From an uncultured Burkholderiales bacterium (GTDB lineage: Bacteria > Pseudomonadota > Gammaproteobacteria > Burkholderiales > Burkholderiaceae_C): a stretch of 40,084 nt of DNA. This document shows, piece by piece, positions 8,824 to 18,279 of this stretch. Under the pieces are notes generated by a model, which saw only the letters and a list, made by a program, of their open reading frames with translations, was not told where the DNA came from and ran no database searches. The translations under genes were made by a program, and so were the position numbers. Each line of letters begins with the position of its first letter. The stretch's first letter is position 1. Location: assembly GCA_903906635.1 (NCBI GenBank), contig CAIVLE010000217.1:1-40084 (forward strand), in the 5' to 3' direction.

Positions 8824-10098
8824 TCACGCATCCGAGGAGCCCGACTGCTTAGCCGCGGCTGCCCTGAGCTTGTCTTTCTTGCTCGGACGTTTGCCTTTGA
8901 TGCCACCATTGCCGTCGATGAGCACCGGCACTGGAACAGCCGCATCAGTAGGTTCAAAGCCCTCGAGGTGTTCAAGCGGCAATTGAATACGCTCGCGTTT
9001 TTGGATCAGCTGCCAATGCGCCAACGATGACGCAGTGACAAAACTCACCGCCTCACCACGGGCCCCTGCACGGGCGGTGCGGCCAATGCGGTGGGTGTAA
9101 TCGGTGGCTGAACGCGGCAGGTCGTAATTCAGCACCACAGGCAAATTGGCAATGTCGATGCCGCGAGATGCAAGGTCGGTGGTGACCAGCACCTCCCAAC
9201 GTTCTTCTTTGAATTCAGCCAACACCTCTTGACGTGCGCCTTGGCTCATCTCACCGTGCAAAGCCGTGGCAAACACGCCCGATTGGTAAAGCTTGTTGGC
9301 CACATGCTCACACGCATAGCGTGTGGCCACAAACACCAGCACGCGCCTCCAGCTGTGCTGCTTGATGAGGTGACGCAACAAGGGCGTGCGTTTGTTGTCG
9401 TCTACCGCGATGGCACGTTGCGCGATGTCTGGCGCGTGTTCTTGCGAGCTGGCGATGGTGACGCGCGCAGGCTGCTGCAACAAAGCCTCTGCCAAGCTTT
9501 GCACCTCGGGCGCAAAGGTGGCCGAAAACAACAGGTTTTGTCGCTTGGAGGGCAGGAGTGCCAACACGCGGTTGAGCTCGCCAGCAAAGCCCAGATCGAG
9601 CAGGCGGTCGGCCTCGTCGAGCACCAGCTGCTGCACTTGACCCAAGTGCAACGCGTTGTGATCCACCAAGTCAAGCAAACGCCCGGGCGTGGCCACCACC
9701 ACATCGGCACCGCTGCGCAAGCTCATCATTTGCGGGTTGATCGACACGCCCCCAAACACCGTGCCTACTTTGATGGACTGTGTGAGGGGTCGCGCCACAT
9801 CACGCAGCACCTCGCTGACTTGCGTGGCCAACTCGCGTGTGGGCACCAGCACCAGCACTTGGGTGATGCGTTTTTGGGGGGCTTGATCGCGCGACGCAGC
9901 CGTGGACATCAACAGTTGCAAAACGGGCAGCACATAGGCCAATGTTTTGCCTGAACCTGTTTGGGCTTGGGCCAACACATCACGGCCTTGCAGCACCATT
10001 GGAATGGCTTGAGCTTGGATGGGGGTGGGGTTGGCCAAACCCATGTCGGCCACAACGCTTTGCAGCGCAGGGGCGAGGCCTAAATCAGAAAAGTTCAA
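8824..10098 (-). CDS. rhlE: DEAD-box RNA helicase, RhlE type
   Basis: A 424-residue ATP-dependent RNA helicase. All family motifs are visible: Q motif (FSDLGLAPALQ, PTPIQAQAIP), motif I AQTGSGKT at 45-52, PTRELA, TPGRL, DEAD (LVLDEADRLLD), SAT, TTDLASRGIDI and HRIGRTARAG. A basic C-terminal tail (KGKRPSKKDK) probably binds RNA. The start codon is TTG at 10098 with GAGGA upstream; no in-frame ATG precedes it. Such enzymes remodel RNA during ribosome assembly or decay. The symbol follows overall similarity, since RhlE, DbpA and SrmB groups are close. Confidence 0.93.
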   Translation of the reverse strand: MNFSDLGLAPALQSVVADMGLANPTPIQAQAIPMVLQGRDVLAQAQTGSGKTLAYVLPVLQLLMSTAASRDQAPQKRITQVLVLVPTRELATQVSEVLRDVARPLTQSIKVGTVFGGVSINPQMMSLRSGADVVVATPGRLLDLVDHNALHLGQVQQLVLDEADRLLDLGFAGELNRVLALLPSKRQNLLFSATFAPEVQSLAEALLQQPARVTIASSQEHAPDIAQRAIAVDDNKRTPLLRHLIKQHSWRRVLVFVATRYACEHVANKLYQSGVFATALHGEMSQGARQEVLAEFKEERWEVLVTTDLASRGIDIANLPVVLNYDLPRSATDYTHRIGRTARAGARGEAVSFVTASSLAHWQLIQKRERIQLPLEHLEGFEPTDAAVPVPVLIDGNGGIKGKRPSKKDKLRAAAAKQSGSSDA

Positions 10099-10119
10099 AC
10101 GGTGGGTGTCCTCATGGGT

Positions 10120-10215
10120 TCAATGGCTGTGCAGCTTTTCTTGCAGCCACACTTTGATGAGGGACTGGTAGGGTACATCCCTCGAATTGGATGCCACTTT
10201 GATGCTGTCGAGCAC
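10120..10215 (-). pseudogene. Remnant of a CopG/BrnA-like antitoxin gene
   Basis: In the gap between rhlE and purH, the reverse strand encodes SIKVASNSRDVPYQSLIKVW then LQEKLHSH and a stop. This matches the C-terminal half of ribbon-helix-helix antitoxins, whose typical form is IKxxAxxRDVPYQSLIKxWLxEKL. Directly upstream the frame is closed by a TAG, and a possible N-terminal continuation (LPDLRNLDALEQRAV) is in another frame, so the gene is broken. No partner toxin is visible. Confidence 0.6.
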
Positions 10216-10278
10216 AGTAACAGCCTACAGCTCGCTGTTCAAGAGCATCCAGGTTCCTCAGGTCTGGCAGCTGGCACA

Positions 10279-11877
10279 TCAATGTCTGAAGTGTCTCACT
10301 CCCGTGAACACCATCGCCACACCCCGCTCGTTGGCCGCGTCGATCACCTCTTGGTCCCGCATAGAGCCACCGGGCTGAATGACGCAAGTAGCCCCTGCAT
10401 CCACCACCACATCCAGGCCATCGCGAAACGGGAAGAAAGCATCACTCGCCACCACCGTGCCCTTGAGGGACAAGCCGGCGTGCTCTGCCTTGATACTGGC
10501 GATGCGGGCTGAATCGAGGCGGCTCATTTGGCCTGCGCCCACGCCCATGGTCATGCCGTTGGCACAGAACACAATGGCGTTGCTCTTGACGTATTTGCCG
10601 ACCTTCCAAGCAAACAACAAGTCTTGCAGTTGTTGAGGTGTGGGCTGGCGTTGTGTAACCACCTTCAAGTCACTCAAGGCCAGCTCGTGGTTGTCGGCAG
10701 TTTGGATCAGCAAGCCTGAGCCCACGCGTTTGATGTCTTGCGTGTTGCGGCCTGCATCGGTACCTGTCATGGAGATTTCCAACACGCGCACATTGGCCTT
10801 GGCTTTGAAAATCTCCAAGGCTTGAGGGCTGTAGCCAGGCGCCATGAGCACTTCGACAAACTGTTTACTCACGGCTTCAGCCGCCGCTTTGTCCACCGGA
10901 CAATTGAAGGCAATGATGCCGCCAAACGCAGACGTGGGGTCGGTTTGGAAGGCTTTGCTGTAAGCCTCCAAGGCATCTTTGCCCACCGCCACGCCGCAGG
11001 GGTTGGCGTGTTTGACGATCACGCAGGCTGCAGACTGTGAAGGGTCGCCGCTGGCTGGCGTGTTAAAGCTCTTGACACATTCCCAAGCCGCATCGGCATC
11101 GGCAATGTTGTTGTAGCTCAGCTCTTTGCCTTGCAGTTGTTTGGCCGTGACCAAGGAGCCTGCGGCAGGATGCAAGTCACGGTAAAAGGCCGCTGTTTGG
11201 TGCGGGTTCTCGCCGTAGCGCAGATCTTGCAGCTTGACGAATTGGCTATTGCTTTGTGCAGGGTAAGCGTGACGCTCAGGAACGCTCGCCCCTTCTTGAA
11301 AGTTGATGCTCGAGAGGTAGTTGCTGATAGCCCCGTCGTAGTTGCTGATGCGGTTAAAGGCCGCCACCGACAAGGCAAAGCGTGTGGCGTCTGACAATTT
11401 CTTGGTGGCTTTGAGCTCGGCCAACACCGCTGGGTATTGCGAGGCGTCTGTCAACACGGCCACGTCTTTCCAGTTTTTGGCAGCAGAGCGCACCATGGCA
11501 GGCCCACCGATGTCGATGTTTTCAATTGAATCGTCCAGCGTGCAACCGGGTTGGGCTACGGTGGCTTCAAACGGGTAGAGGTTGACCACCAACACGTCAA
11601 TGGTTTCAATGTGATGTGCCTTCAAAGCCGCCATGTGCTCGGGCGTGTCACGGCGCGCCAGCAAACCGCCGTGCACTTTGGGGTGTAGGGTTTTGACTCG
11701 ACCGTCCAGCATCTCCGGAAAGCCGGTGACTTGGGCAACTTCGGTCACTGGCAAGCCTTGTTGCGCCAACAGCTTGGCGGTGCCGCCGGTAGAGATCAGG
11801 CCAATGCCCAAATCGTGCAAAGCACGTGCGAGGTCGACGATACCGGTTTTGTCTGAGACGGAGATGAGTGCTTGCAT
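10279..11877 (-). CDS. purH: Bifunctional AICAR formyltransferase / IMP cyclohydrolase
   Basis: Carries out the last two steps of de novo IMP synthesis in the cytoplasm. At 532 residues it has the usual length. The N-terminal MGS-like cyclohydrolase domain (about 1-140) shows [38 protein letters not shown] and [11 protein letters not shown]-like segments. The C-terminal transformylase domain has [14 protein letters not shown], the KHANPCGVA motif and [11 protein letters not shown], and it ends in GVRHFRH. It starts eight bases after fis, making dusB-fis-purH one likely operon. Confidence 0.97.
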   Translation of the reverse strand: MQALISVSDKTGIVDLARALHDLGIGLISTGGTAKLLAQQGLPVTEVAQVTGFPEMLDGRVKTLHPKVHGGLLARRDTPEHMAALKAHHIETIDVLVVNLYPFEATVAQPGCTLDDSIENIDIGGPAMVRSAAKNWKDVAVLTDASQYPAVLAELKATKKLSDATRFALSVAAFNRISNYDGAISNYLSSINFQEGASVPERHAYPAQSNSQFVKLQDLRYGENPHQTAAFYRDLHPAAGSLVTAKQLQGKELSYNNIADADAAWECVKSFNTPASGDPSQSAACVIVKHANPCGVAVGKDALEAYSKAFQTDPTSAFGGIIAFNCPVDKAAAEAVSKQFVEVLMAPGYSPQALEIFKAKANVRVLEISMTGTDAGRNTQDIKRVGSGLLIQTADNHELALSDLKVVTQRQPTPQQLQDLLFAWKVGKYVKSNAIVFCANGMTMGVGAGQMSRLDSARIASIKAEHAGLSLKGTVVASDAFFPFRDGLDVVVDAGATCVIQPGGSMRDQEVIDAANERGVAMVFTGVRHFRH

Positions 11878-11885
11878 GACAGGGC

Positions 11886-12122
11886 TTATTTGAGAAGTTT
11901 GTGATCGAGAAGTTTTTTACGCAGCGTGTTGCGATTCAGGCCCAGCCATTCGGCGGCACGCGATTGGTTGTGCTCAGCGTGGTGCATCACCACCTCGAGC
12001 AAGGGCTTTTCCATCACCCGCACCATCATGTCGTGCAGGTTGTCGGGCTCGGTGCCACGCAGGTCGGCGAAGTAAGTTTCGAGGCTGGTACGCACCACCT
12101 CTTCGATGTGTTTTTTGCTCAT
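11886..12122 (-). CDS. fis: Nucleoid-associated regulator Fis
   Basis: A 78-residue DNA-bending protein, slightly shorter than the enterobacterial form. The C-terminal helix-turn-helix ([18 protein letters not shown], about 53-70) is intact and strongly conserved; the N-terminal dimer region has ETYFADLRG. The start overlaps the dusB stop by four bases, the classical dusB-fis arrangement, and purH follows. In enterobacteria Fis acts on rRNA promoters and recombination sites; the role here is assumed similar. Confidence 0.95.
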   Translation of the reverse strand: MSKKHIEEVVRTSLETYFADLRGTEPDNLHDMMVRVMEKPLLEVVMHHAEHNQSRAAEWLGLNRNTLRKKLLDHKLLK

Positions 12123-13156
12123 GCAATGCTTTCTAACAAGGGCAAAGAGTCCGTCTTGACTTGTGGCAAACGTTCATGTCGCTGGGCCAAATCGTCCAAG
12201 AAATGGGCCACCGCGCGCTGCTGGGAGGCGCTGTCTTGCAAGCTGTTCATGTGGTCGCGAAACACCTCACCACCGGGCATGCTGCGCAGGTACCACGCGA
12301 TGTGTTTGCGCGCAGTACGCACGCCCGTGTACTCGCCGTATAAAGCATAGTGTTCGTCCAAATGCGCCAGCAACAAGCGACGCACCTCGCCCACCAAGGG
12401 CGCAGCCAAGTGCTCGCCCGTGGCGAGGTAGTGCGCGATCTCGCGAAATATCCACGGGCGCCCTTGGGCAGCACGGCCCACCATCAACGCATCCGCACCC
12501 GTGAGTCGCAGCACCTCTTGGGCTTTTTCGGGCGAGTCGATATCCCCATTGGCCACCACCGGCACCTTGACCGCTTGTTTGACTGCAGCAATGGTGTCGT
12601 ACTCGGCCACCCCTTTGTAGCCTTGCTCGCGGGTGCGTCCATGCACGGTGAGCATCTGCACGCCCGCACTCTCTGCGGCGCGCGCCAAATTGACGGCATT
12701 CTTGTGTTGTTGGCACCACCCCGTGCGCATCTTCAAGGTCACGGGCACGCCGTGGGGAAGTGCCGCAGCCACCACGGCCTCGACGATCGACAGCGCCAGG
12801 GGCTCGTCTTGCATCAAGGCCGATCCCGCCCACTTGTTGCACACTTTCTTGGCGGGGCAGCCCATGTTGATGTCAATGATTTGCGCGCCACGCTCGATGT
12901 TGTAGACGGCAGCCTCGGCCATCATCGCGGCATCGGTGCCTGCAATTTGCACCGCAATCGGACCGCTCTCTCCGGTGTGGTCTGCTCGGCGCGAGGTTTT
13001 GAGGGTCTTCCACAGGTCTTTGCGGGAGGTGACCATTTCGCTCACGGCATAACCCGCGCCTAACTGCTTACACAACATGCGAAAGGGCCGATCGGTAACA
13101 CCCGCCATCGGCGCGACAAACAAATTGTTTGCCAATAGGTACGGGCCGATGTGCAT
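12119..13156 (-). CDS. dusB: tRNA-dihydrouridine synthase B
   Basis: An FMN enzyme reducing specific uridines in the tRNA D-loop. The 345-residue form beginning MHIGPYLL is chosen: longer starts at 13228 or 13201 add 15 to 24 proline-rich residues, and a good -10 box (TACAAT) lies at 13203-13208, so those ATGs would fall before or at the transcript start. Family motifs are APMAGVTDRPFR, VQIAGTDAA, DINMGCPAKKV with the conserved Cys, the His-containing TVHGRTREQGYKG, and VVANGDI with GADALMVGRAAQGRPW. It is first in the dusB-fis-purH operon. Confidence 0.94.
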   Translation of the reverse strand: MHIGPYLLANNLFVAPMAGVTDRPFRMLCKQLGAGYAVSEMVTSRKDLWKTLKTSRRADHTGESGPIAVQIAGTDAAMMAEAAVYNIERGAQIIDINMGCPAKKVCNKWAGSALMQDEPLALSIVEAVVAAALPHGVPVTLKMRTGWCQQHKNAVNLARAAESAGVQMLTVHGRTREQGYKGVAEYDTIAAVKQAVKVPVVANGDIDSPEKAQEVLRLTGADALMVGRAAQGRPWIFREIAHYLATGEHLAAPLVGEVRRLLLAHLDEHYALYGEYTGVRTARKHIAWYLRSMPGGEVFRDHMNSLQDSASQQRAVAHFLDDLAQRHERLPQVKTDSLPLLESIA

Positions 13157-13202
13157 GTGAGCGAAGGGGGAAGAAGGGGGGATTGCCGAAAAAGGAGGCA
13201 TG

Positions 13203-13238
13203 ATTGTAGCTGCCTGAAATTTCAGCAACTGAAAGTTG
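13203..13238 (-). promoter_or_regulatory. Probable dusB promoter with adjacent dyads
   Basis: On the reverse strand, TACAAT (13203-13208) is a good sigma-70 -10 box that would give a leader of about 40 bases before the dusB start. Just upstream lie a perfect 12-base palindrome CTGAAATTTCAG (13214-13225) and a short inverted repeat CAACT/AGTTG (13226-13238). No clear -35 box is seen. A regulator binding there could affect both dusB and the divergent YqaA-like gene, which is inference. Confidence 0.4.
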
Positions 13239-13295
13239 AGCGCAAATTTTTATCAGGGTTTATGCGGCTTGCCAGAGGTCTATACACTCCAGGCG

Positions 13296-13787
13296 ATGGA
13301 TGTTTGGATGCACGCTGTATTGGCCGCCTTGGCCCTGCCCGAATTCGGTTTGAGCACCGTCTTTGTGGTGTGCTTGATATCGGCCACTTTGCTGCCGATG
13401 GGCTCGGAGCCCGTGGTGTTTGGTTTGGTCAAACTCAACCCCGATTTGTTTTGGCCTGCCGTGTTAGTAGCCACTGCAGGCAACACGGTGGGGGGGTGCA
13501 TCAGCTGGTGGATGGGGCATGGCGCACATCAGGTGCGCGACAAACTCAAACCCAACAGCAGCCCCCACGATGCGCGGGCCTTGCGCTGGCTTCATCAGCT
13601 TGGCCCCAAAGCCTGTTTGCTGAGTTGGCTGCCCGGTGTGGGTGACCCCCTGTGTGCGGTAGCGGGCTGGTTGCGGCTGCCTTTTTGGCCCTGTGTGGGC
13701 TATATGGCAGGCGGCAAATTTCTGCGCTACTTGGTGATGACTGGTGGGCTGCTGTGGGTGTTTCCACAGCACTGGGCCGTGGGCTGA
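13296..13787 (+). CDS. YqaA-like (VTT/DedA-related) membrane protein
   Basis: A 163-residue inner-membrane protein with about four hydrophobic helices, similar to the YqaA branch of the SNARE-associated/DedA family: SATLLPMGSEPVVFG near the N-terminus, ATAGNTVGGCISWWMG in the middle, then WLPGVGDPLCAVAGWLRLP and a final helix with GKFLRY. The ATG at 13296 is preferred over 13236 because the family starts near the first membrane helix. The Gly-Asn and GDP-type loops are hallmarks. Function unknown; related proteins affect membrane homeostasis and lipid transport. It ends seven bases from the convergent ychF stop. Confidence 0.82.
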   Translation: MDVWMHAVLAALALPEFGLSTVFVVCLISATLLPMGSEPVVFGLVKLNPDLFWPAVLVATAGNTVGGCISWWMGHGAHQVRDKLKPNSSPHDARALRWLHQLGPKACLLSWLPGVGDPLCAVAGWLRLPFWPCVGYMAGGKFLRYLVMTGGLLWVFPQHWAVG

Positions 13788-13794
13788 GTGTCCA

Positions 13795-14886
13795 TCAAGA
13801 CGAGAACAAGAAGTTCATCACGTCGCCATCTTTGACGACGTATTCCTTGCCTTCGGCGCGCATCTTGCCCGCATCTTTGGCGCCTTGTTCGCCTTTGAAG
13901 GCAATGAAGTCATCAAACGCAATGGTCTGGGCACGGATGTAGCCCTTTTCGAAGTCGGTGTGAATCACACCCGCTGCTTGCGGGCCGGTGTCGCCCACGT
14001 GGATGGTCCAAGCGCGCACCTCTTTGACGCCCGCAGTGAAGTAGGTTTGCAGACCCAGCAAGGTGTAGGCCGAGCGTATCAATCGATTCAAACCCGGCTC
14101 ATCTTGACCCAGCTCTTGCAGAAACATTTGACGGTCTTCGTCACTCATCTCACTCATCTCGGCTTCGAGCTTGGCACAAATCGCCACCACTGGCGCGTTT
14201 TGCGCGGCAGCGTATTGCTTCAAGCGATCCAGCAGGGGGTTGTTCTCAAAGCCATCCTCTGAGACGTTGGCCACAAACATGGCGGGCTTGGCGGTGATCA
14301 AGAAAAACTGTTTGAGCAGGGGCAGTTCTTCTTTGCTGAAGTCGATGGTGCGCACAGGCTTGGTGTCGTTGAGTGCGACTTGGCACTTCTCCAAAATCGC
14401 CACCAACTTGATCGATTCTTTGTCACCCGAACGCGCGGTTTTAGTCACGCGGTGCAGCGCTTTCTCCACCGCCGCCAAGTCGGCCAAACACAGCTCGGTT
14501 TGAATGACCTCGATGTCTGAAATCGGATCGACCTTACCTGCCACGTGAATCACGTTGTCGTCTTCAAAGCAGCGCACCACATTGATGGTGGCATCGGTCT
14601 CGCGGATATGCGCCAAAAACTTGTTACCCAAACCTTCGCCCGTGCTGGCACCGGCCACCAAGCCAGCGATGTCCACAAACTCCACGATGGCCGGCACGAT
14701 GCGCTCTGGCGTGATGATCTGAGCCAACTGCTGCAAGCGTGGGTCGGGCACTTCGACCACGCCCACATTGGGCTCGATGGTGCAAAACGGATAGTTCTCG
14801 GCTGCAATGCCCGCTTTGGTCAGGGCGTTGAACAGGGTGGATTTGCCAACGTTGGGCAAGCCCACGATGCCGCATTTCAAACTCAT
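13795..14886 (-). CDS. ychF: Redox-regulated ATPase YchF (OLA1 family)
   Basis: At 363 residues it has exactly the length of the E. coli protein. Motifs: G1 GLPNVGKST at the start, [21 protein letters not shown], a nucleotide-specificity segment MFVANVSE (OLA1 proteins prefer ATP over GTP), a coiled-coil middle section and a C-terminal TGS domain ([17 protein letters not shown], then GDVMNFLF). The start at 14886 follows AGAGGAAT; an upstream ATG at 15015 would add 43 unrelated residues. It binds ribosomes and is linked to stress responses. Confidence 0.96.
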   Translation of the reverse strand: MSLKCGIVGLPNVGKSTLFNALTKAGIAAENYPFCTIEPNVGVVEVPDPRLQQLAQIITPERIVPAIVEFVDIAGLVAGASTGEGLGNKFLAHIRETDATINVVRCFEDDNVIHVAGKVDPISDIEVIQTELCLADLAAVEKALHRVTKTARSGDKESIKLVAILEKCQVALNDTKPVRTIDFSKEELPLLKQFFLITAKPAMFVANVSEDGFENNPLLDRLKQYAAAQNAPVVAICAKLEAEMSEMSDEDRQMFLQELGQDEPGLNRLIRSAYTLLGLQTYFTAGVKEVRAWTIHVGDTGPQAAGVIHTDFEKGYIRAQTIAFDDFIAFKGEQGAKDAGKMRAEGKEYVVKDGDVMNFLFSS

Positions 14887-14946
14887 GGAAATTCCTCTAA
14901 CGTGCCAAAGGGGCACGGGGTCAATGGATGTCAGGGGATGACGGGC

Positions 14947-14952
14947 ATTGTA
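14947..14952 (-). promoter_or_regulatory. Putative -10 box for ychF
   Basis: Reverse-strand TACAAT about 60 bases upstream of the ychF ATG. No good -35 box is visible; small GC-rich hairpins (GTGCC/GGCAC near 14901) lie in the leader. Confidence 0.3.
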
Positions 14953-14995
14953 CTGAGCCACCCGAGCCACCTCGGGGCTCAACCGTGCAACAGGC

Positions 14996-15892
14996 TCAAA
15001 ACAGCCAATCGGCACTCACCCGCTGCCCCACACGCAAGACCTCGCCCAAACCACTCAAAGCAATGGCGTTCATGCCAAATGTGACCGCGCCGTTGACGCG
15101 TGGATCTTCGCGATAGGCCTGCAAGGTTTGGCCCACAGCCGGCGTGACCTCGGCGGTGTCGGGGTTGACATTGGGCATGGGGCAACGTGGGCAGGGTTTG
15201 ACGGGTTGGAGTCGCACTGCCTCACCGTCGGTGGTCACGGTCATCACGCCCACACGGTCTTCGTCGTGGGCTTGCCAAGCATCGGGGGTCTCCCCCCTCA
15301 ACACCACGTTGGCGCGAAAACGCCGCATGTCCACCGGGGCCTGCCCTTGTTGGACCAAGCGCGCATTGAGTTCATCTAGGGAAGCGGTGCTGGTCACCAA
15401 GATCGGAAAACCATCGCTGAATTGGTTGAACGCCTCCACACCTCGGGTCCATTCTCGACTGGCGAGCCGAAAGTGCTCTGGGTCAAAACGCACCAAACGC
15501 AACGGACCTTGCCCCAAGAAATCGCTGAACCACTGCCCCGCCAAAGCGCCCATCTCAAACGCGGGCACCGTGTCTTTCCAAACCTGCACTTGGGTGGGTG
15601 CTTCGGCCCGGTCGATGGACAGGTGCAAAGCCAGCATGCCGGGGGCGCGCAAGACCAACTCGGTGTGACGCAACTCGGGTTGAATCAAGGCCATGCGCGG
15701 CACCTCGCGCTGGGTCAGCATCTGGCCTTGGGCATCGACCACCATCCAGGCTCGGTCCAAGTCCAGGCCCGTGTCGCTCAGGGTGATGTGTTGCACCGAA
15801 ATGCCAGCACACGACTTGATGGGAAAGACCCAGAGTTGGTCAATCAAAGCCTGCCGCTGCGCGCTGTGTGGGGTTGCTGGTGTGGAGATCAT
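14996..15892 (-). CDS. MOSC domain protein (MOSC_N plus MOSC)
   Basis: A 298-residue protein with an N-terminal MOSC_N beta barrel ([36 protein letters not shown]) and a C-terminal MOSC domain containing the conserved Cys in [13 protein letters not shown]. The family includes mARC-type molybdenum-cofactor reductases and sulphur-carrier enzymes that reduce N-hydroxylated compounds. The ATG at 15892 starts the conserved region; the open frame extends upstream to 16066, but that part overlaps the divergent hydroxylase gene and looks non-coding. The two starts are only 33 bases apart, so both promoters must overlap. Confidence 0.88.
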   Translation of the reverse strand: MISTPATPHSAQRQALIDQLWVFPIKSCAGISVQHITLSDTGLDLDRAWMVVDAQGQMLTQREVPRMALIQPELRHTELVLRAPGMLALHLSIDRAEAPTQVQVWKDTVPAFEMGALAGQWFSDFLGQGPLRLVRFDPEHFRLASREWTRGVEAFNQFSDGFPILVTSTASLDELNARLVQQGQAPVDMRRFRANVVLRGETPDAWQAHDEDRVGVMTVTTDGEAVRLQPVKPCPRCPMPNVNPDTAEVTPAVGQTLQAYREDPRVNGAVTFGMNAIALSGLGEVLRVGQRVSADWLF

Positions 15893-15912
15893 GCGCCATT
15901 GTGCCGCCCTCC

Positions 15913-15918
15913 TACAAT
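15913..15918 (+). promoter_or_regulatory. -10 box directly before the hydroxylase start
   Basis: TACAAT ends seven bases before the ATG at 15925, which would place the transcript start at or next to the start codon. No Shine-Dalgarno sequence lies between them, and no clear -35 box is seen. Confidence 0.4.
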
Positions 15919-15924
15919 CCTCGC

Positions 15925-17046
15925 ATGGCTCAAAAACTGGATGTGTGTATTCGTGGTGACGGCATGGTCGGGCGCTCTTTGGCGCTTGTGCTGGCGCGCC
16001 AACGCTTGCAGGTTGGACTGGTCGCATCGGCCCCCAAAACCAACCAAGATGTGAGGGCCTACTCACTCAACAAAGCCTCTCGTGACTTACTTACAGACTT
16101 GCGTTGCTGGCCTGATGCCATACATGCCACCGCTGTACAAGACATGCGCGTGTGGGGTGATAACGGCGGCTTTGTGCACTTTGGCAGCCCCACCCCTGAG
16201 GGCTTGAGCTGGATCGTGGATGTGCCCGTGCTTGAAGACCAACTGGCCCAAGCCGTGCGCTACCAATCTGACATTGCTCTTTTGACGGCGCCTGAGCCTG
16301 CAGCGCTGACGGTGGTATGCGAAGGCCGCCACAGCACCACGCGCGAGGAGTTGGGGGTGAGCTTTGACACCTTGGCGTATCAGCAACACGCCGTGGCCGC
16401 TCGGGTGCGCGCCAGCGTGGCCCACCGCCAACAGGCCTTGCAGTGGTTTCACCAAGGCAGCCACGGTTTAGAGATTTTGGCGCTGCTGCCTATGGGCGGC
16501 GCGCAAGGCAACAGCGCCGCCCTGGTGTGGTCGCTGCCCCCCGAACGGGCAAGCGCCCTGCTGGCATTGGAGGGCGGCGTTTTTGCAAGCGCCTTGCAAG
16601 ACGCCAGCCACAGCGTGTTGGGCCAACTCGAGCTCACGAGCGAGCGCGCCATGTGGCCGCTGCAACTGGCGCGCGCCGAGCACTGGGTGGGGACCTTCGC
16701 AGACGGCAGTGCGTGGGCCTTGGCAGGCGACGCCGCACACAACATCCACCCGCTGGCGGGCCTGGGTCTCAACCTGGGACTGGCCGATGTGGCTGAGTTG
16801 GCCCGGGTCCTCAAGCGCCGTGAGGGGGCAGACTATTGGCGAAGCGCAGGTGACCGCCACTTGCTGCGCCGCTACGAACGGGCCCGCAAAGCCAACATGC
16901 TGCCCACCTGGCTGGCGTGCGACAGTTTGCAACGTTTGTTCGCCCATCCAAACACCAGCGTGCAGTCTCTGCGCAACTGGGGCATGTCTGGCTTTGACGC
17001 TCTGACCCCCTTGAAGCGCTGGACCATGCAACAAGCCATGCAATGA
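15925..17046 (+). CDS. UbiH/UbiF/UbiM-type FAD-dependent hydroxylase
   Basis: A 373-residue flavoprotein monooxygenase, probably for a ring hydroxylation in ubiquinone synthesis. Evidence: an N-terminal Rossmann motif in slightly unusual form (IRGDGMVGRSLAL), the middle segment VVCEGRHSTTRE (DG-like motif), and the second FAD motif ALAGDAAHNIHPLAGLGLN typical of the UbiH/COQ6 family. Which ring position is hydroxylated cannot be told. The ATG at 15925 has no ribosome binding site and lies seven bases after a TACAAT box, so the message may be leaderless. It overlaps or nearly abuts the DsbC-like gene downstream. Confidence 0.88.
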   Translation: MAQKLDVCIRGDGMVGRSLALVLARQRLQVGLVASAPKTNQDVRAYSLNKASRDLLTDLRCWPDAIHATAVQDMRVWGDNGGFVHFGSPTPEGLSWIVDVPVLEDQLAQAVRYQSDIALLTAPEPAALTVVCEGRHSTTREELGVSFDTLAYQQHAVAARVRASVAHRQQALQWFHQGSHGLEILALLPMGGAQGNSAALVWSLPPERASALLALEGGVFASALQDASHSVLGQLELTSERAMWPLQLARAEHWVGTFADGSAWALAGDAAHNIHPLAGLGLNLGLADVAELARVLKRREGADYWRSAGDRHLLRRYERARKANMLPTWLACDSLQRLFAHPNTSVQSLRNWGMSGFDALTPLKRWTMQQAMQ

Positions 17047-17066
17047 CACCTCACCGCGAGACACCG

Positions 17067-17804
17067 ATGACACGCACACGCCAACTCTTTGCCTATGCCT
17101 TTGCTTTGACCGCAGTCTTGTGCTGTGTGGTGAGCACCGCTTGGGCCCAAGGCCACGAAGCCAACATCCGCAAAAACTTGTCCGAGCGCATCCCACAACT
17201 GCCCAAGATCGAAGAAATCAGCCGCACGCCCATGCCCGGCTTGTATGAGGTGCGCTTGAACGGCAACGAGATTTACTACAGCGACGCCGAAGGCAACTTT
17301 CTCATCCAGGGCAATCTGATTGACACCAAAAGCCGGCGTAACCTCACCGAAGAGCGAGAAGCCAAACTCGGAGCCATCGACTTTGCCAGCCTGCCCATCA
17401 AAGATGCGATCCAAATTGTGCGGGGCAATGGCAAGCGCAAATTGGCAGTCTTTGAAGACCCGAACTGTGGGTTTTGCAAACGCTTTGAGCGCGATTTGGC
17501 CAAGGTGGAAAACGTGACCATCTACCTGTTTCTGTACCCGATCTTGGGGCAAGACTCCTCGGACAAGTCACGCAACGTATGGTGCGCCAAAGACCCCGCC
17601 GCTGCCTGGGCGCAGGTCATGGGCGAAGGGCGCATTGCCAACGCCCCGGCGTGCGACACGTCGGCCATTGCCCGCAACGTCGAATTTGGACGCAAGTTCA
17701 AGATCACCGGCACACCCACCCTGGTGGCACAAGACGGCGCACGCGTGCCTGGGGCCATCAACACCCAACAAATTGAAAAACTCTTGGCCGACGCCAGCAA
17801 ATAA
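17067..17804 (+). CDS. dsbC: DsbC-like periplasmic disulfide isomerase
   Basis: A 245-residue protein with a signal peptide (cut near AWAQG), an N-terminal dimer domain (about 30-90, PGLYEVRLNGNEIYYSDAEGNF) and a thioredoxin-fold catalytic domain with the active site CGFC (Cys134 and Cys137) in VFEDPNCGFCKRFE, plus the cis-Pro segment TGTPTLVAQDG. It shuffles wrong disulfides in the periplasm and would be kept reduced by DsbD. An earlier ATG at 17043 overlaps the hydroxylase stop (ATGA) and would add eight residues before the signal; 17067 gives the more normal leader. Confidence 0.92.
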   Translation: MTRTRQLFAYAFALTAVLCCVVSTAWAQGHEANIRKNLSERIPQLPKIEEISRTPMPGLYEVRLNGNEIYYSDAEGNFLIQGNLIDTKSRRNLTEEREAKLGAIDFASLPIKDAIQIVRGNGKRKLAVFEDPNCGFCKRFERDLAKVENVTIYLFLYPILGQDSSDKSRNVWCAKDPAAAWAQVMGEGRIANAPACDTSAIARNVEFGRKFKITGTPTLVAQDGARVPGAINTQQIEKLLADASK

Positions 17805-17810
17805 ATCTCT

Positions 17811-18263
17811 ATGGCACACACCCCCATCACCCCAGACAGCGCCGCTGGCGTCTTGATACAACGCTTGGGCTACGCCGGGTTGATTCCGTTTGTCGCCCTC
17901 GCTTTGTTGATGTGGATCGTCACGCCAGAAGCGCACCCTTTGGTGGCCATCGCTTTGACGTCATACGCCGCCACCATTTGCGCCTTCTTGGGAGGAATCC
18001 ATTGGGGCATTGGCCTGAGGCACAACGCCCCCTCACGCAAGCTGCACATGGTGTGGGGCGTGGTGCCATCCCTGGTCGCTTGGATCGGCGTGATGATGCC
18101 CGCCTACGCTGGTCTGCCCGTGCTGGCCGTCTTGCTGGTGGCGTGCTACTTGGTGGACCGCAAAACCTGGCCAGAGGCTGGCCTACGAGACTGGATGACC
18201 TTGCGCTTTCGCTTGACCATGGTGTCCACGCTGGCTTGCCTGCTGGGCGCAGCGTCCACTTGA
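17811..18263 (+). CDS. DUF3429 integral membrane protein
   Basis: A 150-residue inner-membrane protein with four to five hydrophobic helices, recognised as DUF3429 by the first helix LGYAGLIPFVALAL, the loop SYAATICAFLGGIHWGIGL and the C-terminal RDWMTLRFRLTMVSTLAC. It starts six bases after the dsbC stop, so it is probably cotranscribed. Function unknown. Confidence 0.85.
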   Translation: MAHTPITPDSAAGVLIQRLGYAGLIPFVALALLMWIVTPEAHPLVAIALTSYAATICAFLGGIHWGIGLRHNAPSRKLHMVWGVVPSLVAWIGVMMPAYAGLPVLAVLLVACYLVDRKTWPEAGLRDWMTLRFRLTMVSTLACLLGAAST

Positions 18264-18279
18264 ACCCCGCACCCACGCC

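Noticed and set aside
15893-16066. N-terminal extension of the MOSC protein
   Set aside because: Overlaps the hydroxylase start on the other strand and lacks similarity to MOSC_N.
16468-17196. Reverse frame of 242 codons opposite the hydroxylase and dsbC genes
   Set aside because: GC-driven shadow overlapping two well-supported genes; composition rich in Arg, Gln and Gly without domain pattern.
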